A stretch of 15,097 bases of DNA from Sulfurimonas sp. (GTDB lineage Bacteria; Campylobacterota; Campylobacteria; Campylobacterales; Sulfurimonadaceae): assembly GCA_021157665.1 (NCBI GenBank), contig JAGGWE010000125.1, forward strand, positions 1-15,097. The letters are read 5' to 3'. Shown here piece after piece: positions 13,105 to 15,097 of this stretch. The position numbers and the translations under genes were made by a program. A model generated the notes under the pieces. The model saw only the letters and a list, made by a program, of their open reading frames with translations, did not search any database and was not told the DNA's origin. Position 1 is the stretch's first letter, and the number at the start of each line of letters is the position of its first letter.

Positions 13105-14466
13105 TTGAGTAAAACTGTTTTAGCTATAGATATTGGCTCTACAAAAATATGTGCAATTATCGCTCAAATTAATGATGATGATTCTATTCAAATTATTGGG
13201 GCTGGTACAACAAAAGCACAAGGTTTAAAAAAAGGAAGTATAACTAATATTGAGTTAGCTTCAAAATCTATAAAAACTGCTGTATCTGATGCAAAAAGAG
13301 TTGCAGGTAGTGATATTAAAAAAGCAATAGTATCCATATCTGGTGCATATACAAAAAGTTTAAACTCTAATGGTATTGTAAATATTCCAAATAAAGAGAT
13401 TAGTTTTAAAGAGATTGAACGAGTTATGCAAACCTCTCTTTATAATGCAAATATTCCAAATGAATTTGAAATTTTACATGCTCTTCCTTTTAATTTTAAG
13501 GTAGATGACCAAGATTTTATTGAAGATCCTCTTGGAATGAATGCTTCAAGACTTGAAGTTGAAACACATATTATAACTACTCAAAAATCAAATCTAAATA
13601 ACTTAAAAAAAGCTGTTCGTGGAGCTGGTATTGAAGTTGAAAATGTAATTCTAAATAGTTATGCTTCCTCAATTGCAACAATTAATTCAGATGAAAAAGA
13701 GCTTGGTGTTGCTGTTATTGATATGGGTGGAAATACTAGTAATATAACAATACATATAGGAAACTCAATAAAATATAATGACTTTTTAGGAGTTGGTTCT
13801 AACCATGTGACAAGTGACTTATCAATGGCACTTCACACACCTTTAAATATTGCAGATTCTGTAAAACTAAGCTATGGTTCATTATTAACACCTACAAATG
13901 ATTTAATAGAACTTCCAATTATTGGTGATGAAAACAATACACATGAAGTGTCTTTAGAAGTTGTACATAATGTTATTTTTGCAAGAGTTGAAGAAACTTT
14001 AATGATACTTTCTCAATTCATTGAAAACAGTGGATTAAAAGATCAAATTGGTGCTGGTGTTATTTTAACTGGTGGTTTTGCAAAAATGGAAGGGATTAGA
14101 GATTTAGCTATTGCAACATTTGGTTCAATGCCAGTTAGAATCGCTAAACCAAAAGAGATGGATGGATTATTCGATAATCTTCGTGATCCAGAATTTTCAA
14201 CTGCCGTTGGTCTTATTATGTACAGTGCCTCAGCATATACACCTTATGAAATAGATGTAAATAAAAAAGTTCGTCATTCAAATGAGATTCCATTTTCACA
14301 AACAAGTGTTGATTTAACACAAGAGATTGATATACCAATCGTTCCAGCACAAGAAGAAAGTAGTTCTTCTGATAAAATAGTCACTCTGCCATCTAAAAAA
14401 GATAAAAAGAGTGATGAAGCTGGAGCTTTTAGCAAATTTTGGAACTGGGCAACCCAGTTATTTTAA
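13105..14466 (+). CDS. ftsA: Cell division protein FtsA
   Basis: This actin-like ATPase tethers FtsZ to the inner membrane and helps recruit the divisome. It has 453 residues and starts on TTG (MSKTVLAIDIG), with the ribosome binding site AAGGA at 13093-13097 seven bases upstream, inside the end of the preceding gene. The nucleotide-binding motifs are clear: phosphate-1 AIDIGSTKICAI (7-18), phosphate-2 VIDMGGNTSNI, and the adenosine loop GVILTGGFAKMEGI. After a variable linker the last 15 residues (439-453, AGAFSKFWNWATQLF) form the amphipathic membrane-targeting helix. Only one base separates it from the upstream chaperone gene, and ftsZ follows after 11 nt, so the three are probably co-expressed. 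Confidence 0.97.
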   Translation: MSKTVLAIDIGSTKICAIIAQINDDDSIQIIGAGTTKAQGLKKGSITNIELASKSIKTAVSDAKRVAGSDIKKAIVSISGAYTKSLNSNGIVNIPNKEISFKEIERVMQTSLYNANIPNEFEILHALPFNFKVDDQDFIEDPLGMNASRLEVETHIITTQKSNLNNLKKAVRGAGIEVENVILNSYASSIATINSDEKELGVAVIDMGGNTSNITIHIGNSIKYNDFLGVGSNHVTSDLSMALHTPLNIADSVKLSYGSLLTPTNDLIELPIIGDENNTHEVSLEVVHNVIFARVEETLMILSQFIENSGLKDQIGAGVILTGGFAKMEGIRDLAIATFGSMPVRIAKPKEMDGLFDNLRDPEFSTAVGLIMYSASAYTPYEIDVNKKVRHSNEIPFSQTSVDLTQEIDIPIVPAQEESSSSDKIVTLPSKKDKKSDEAGAFSKFWNWATQLF

Positions 14467-14477
14467 GGAGTAGAGTA

Positions 14478-15097
14478 ATGGAACCATTTATAATAGAAGA
14501 ATCAAGCAATATTAATGGCGCGAGAATTATCGCAGTTGGTGTTGGTGGTGGTGGTGGTAACATGATTGGTCATATGATTAAGGAAGGTATTACAGGTATA
14601 GAGATGATGCTTATAAATACTGATGCCCAAGCACTTTCAGAAAACTGTTCTGCATCTAAAATCCAAATAGGTACAAAACTAACTAAAGGTCTTGGTGCTG
14701 GTATGAAACCAGCTGTGGGAAGAGAATCTGCATTAGAAAACTATGAAGAGATTAGATCTGCTTTAGAAGGTGCAGATATAATATTTATCTCTGCTGGTCT
14801 TGGTGGTGGGACAGGTACTGGTGCTGCTCCAGTTGTTGCACAAATTGCCAAAGAGATTGGTGCATTAACTATTGCTGTTGTTACTAAACCATTTAAATTT
14901 GAAGGTAAAAAAAGACTTAAACTTGCTGAAGATGGTCTTGAGGAACTTAAAAAAGAGAGTGATTCAATAGTTGTTATCCCAAATGATAAGCTACTTTCAG
15001 TAATCGATAAAAAACTTGGTTTAAAAGATAGTTTTAAAATTGTTGATAGTGTTTTATCTCAAGCTGTAAGTGGTACTTCTGGTGTTATTTTAGCTAA
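14478..15097 (+). CDS. ftsZ: Cell division protein FtsZ, N-terminal part (3' end outside window)
   Basis: This tubulin-like GTPase polymerises at mid-cell to form the Z ring. The window holds the first 206 codons plus two bases of what should be roughly 370-400 residues. The start MEPFIIEESSNINGARI has a strong AAGGAG ribosome binding site seven bases upstream. The GTP-binding regions are intact: AVGVGGGGGNM near the N-terminus, INTDAQAL, and the tubulin signature AGLGGGTGTGAAP. TKPFKFEGKKR follows as in all FtsZ. The T7-loop and C-terminal FtsA-binding peptide lie beyond the window. The frame is open to the last base, so it is cut by the window and not damaged. Confidence 0.98.
   Translation, partial: MEPFIIEESSNINGARIIAVGVGGGGGNMIGHMIKEGITGIEMMLINTDAQALSENCSASKIQIGTKLTKGLGAGMKPAVGRESALENYEEIRSALEGADIIFISAGLGGGTGTGAAPVVAQIAKEIGALTIAVVTKPFKFEGKKRLKLAEDGLEELKKESDSIVVIPNDKLLSVIDKKLGLKDSFKIVDSVLSQAVSGTSGVILA

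Noticed and set aside
1..15097. CRISPR array, insertion sequence, prophage, tRNA or rRNA gene
   Set aside because: No regularly spaced repeats, transposase or integrase motifs, or cloverleaf/rRNA sequences were seen; the window is packed with ordinary chromosomal genes.

Overview
This is a core-genome segment of an AT-rich bacterium, by eye about 30% GC. It most likely belongs to the Campylobacterota (epsilonproteobacteria). Supporting signs are the peptidylprolyl-isomerase-like gene directly before ftsA-ftsZ, short ExbB/ExbD proteins, and AAGGA-type ribosome binding sites with AT-rich -10 elements. The GroEL sequence resembles what I remember of Sulfurimonas-type GroEL more than Arcobacter, but I could not run a comparison, so the genus is inference.

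Left part (1-4015): the 3' end of a phosphomannomutase/phosphoglucomutase gene is followed by pyrC (dihydroorotase) behind a good -10 element. A tightly packed series follows pyrC. It holds an OmpR-family response regulator that seems to start on an ATT codon overlapping the pyrC stop, a histidine kinase with no periplasmic sensor domain, and exbB and exbD. A small one-helix membrane protein is encoded convergently against exbD.

Middle part (4016-8440): tpx (thiol peroxidase) faces the groES-groL chaperonin operon across a 12-bp inverted repeat that looks like a shared terminator. Divergent from groES are ugd (UDP-glucose 6-dehydrogenase) and acpS (holo-ACP synthase), which face a lone thiS gene (sulfur carrier for thiamine synthesis).

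Right part (8441-15097): a well-formed promoter precedes an apparent three-gene operon: an orphan response regulator, a class II aldolase-like protein that has lost its zinc-binding histidines, and a thioredoxin-like protein with a CDAC active site. The operon converges with bioA (biotin synthesis), and the two 3' ends overlap by 6 nt. Divergent from bioA is a membrane-anchored PpiD/SurA-like chaperone with no visible parvulin domain. It is followed closely by ftsA (TTG start, C-terminal membrane-targeting helix) and ftsZ (cut by the window end).

Most genes are housekeeping: nucleotide, cofactor, envelope and division functions. I see no mobile element, CRISPR array, tRNA or rRNA. The closest thing to an undescribed system is the response regulator / degenerate aldolase / thioredoxin-like operon at 8533-10227. 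No gene-free stretch exceeds 300 bases.
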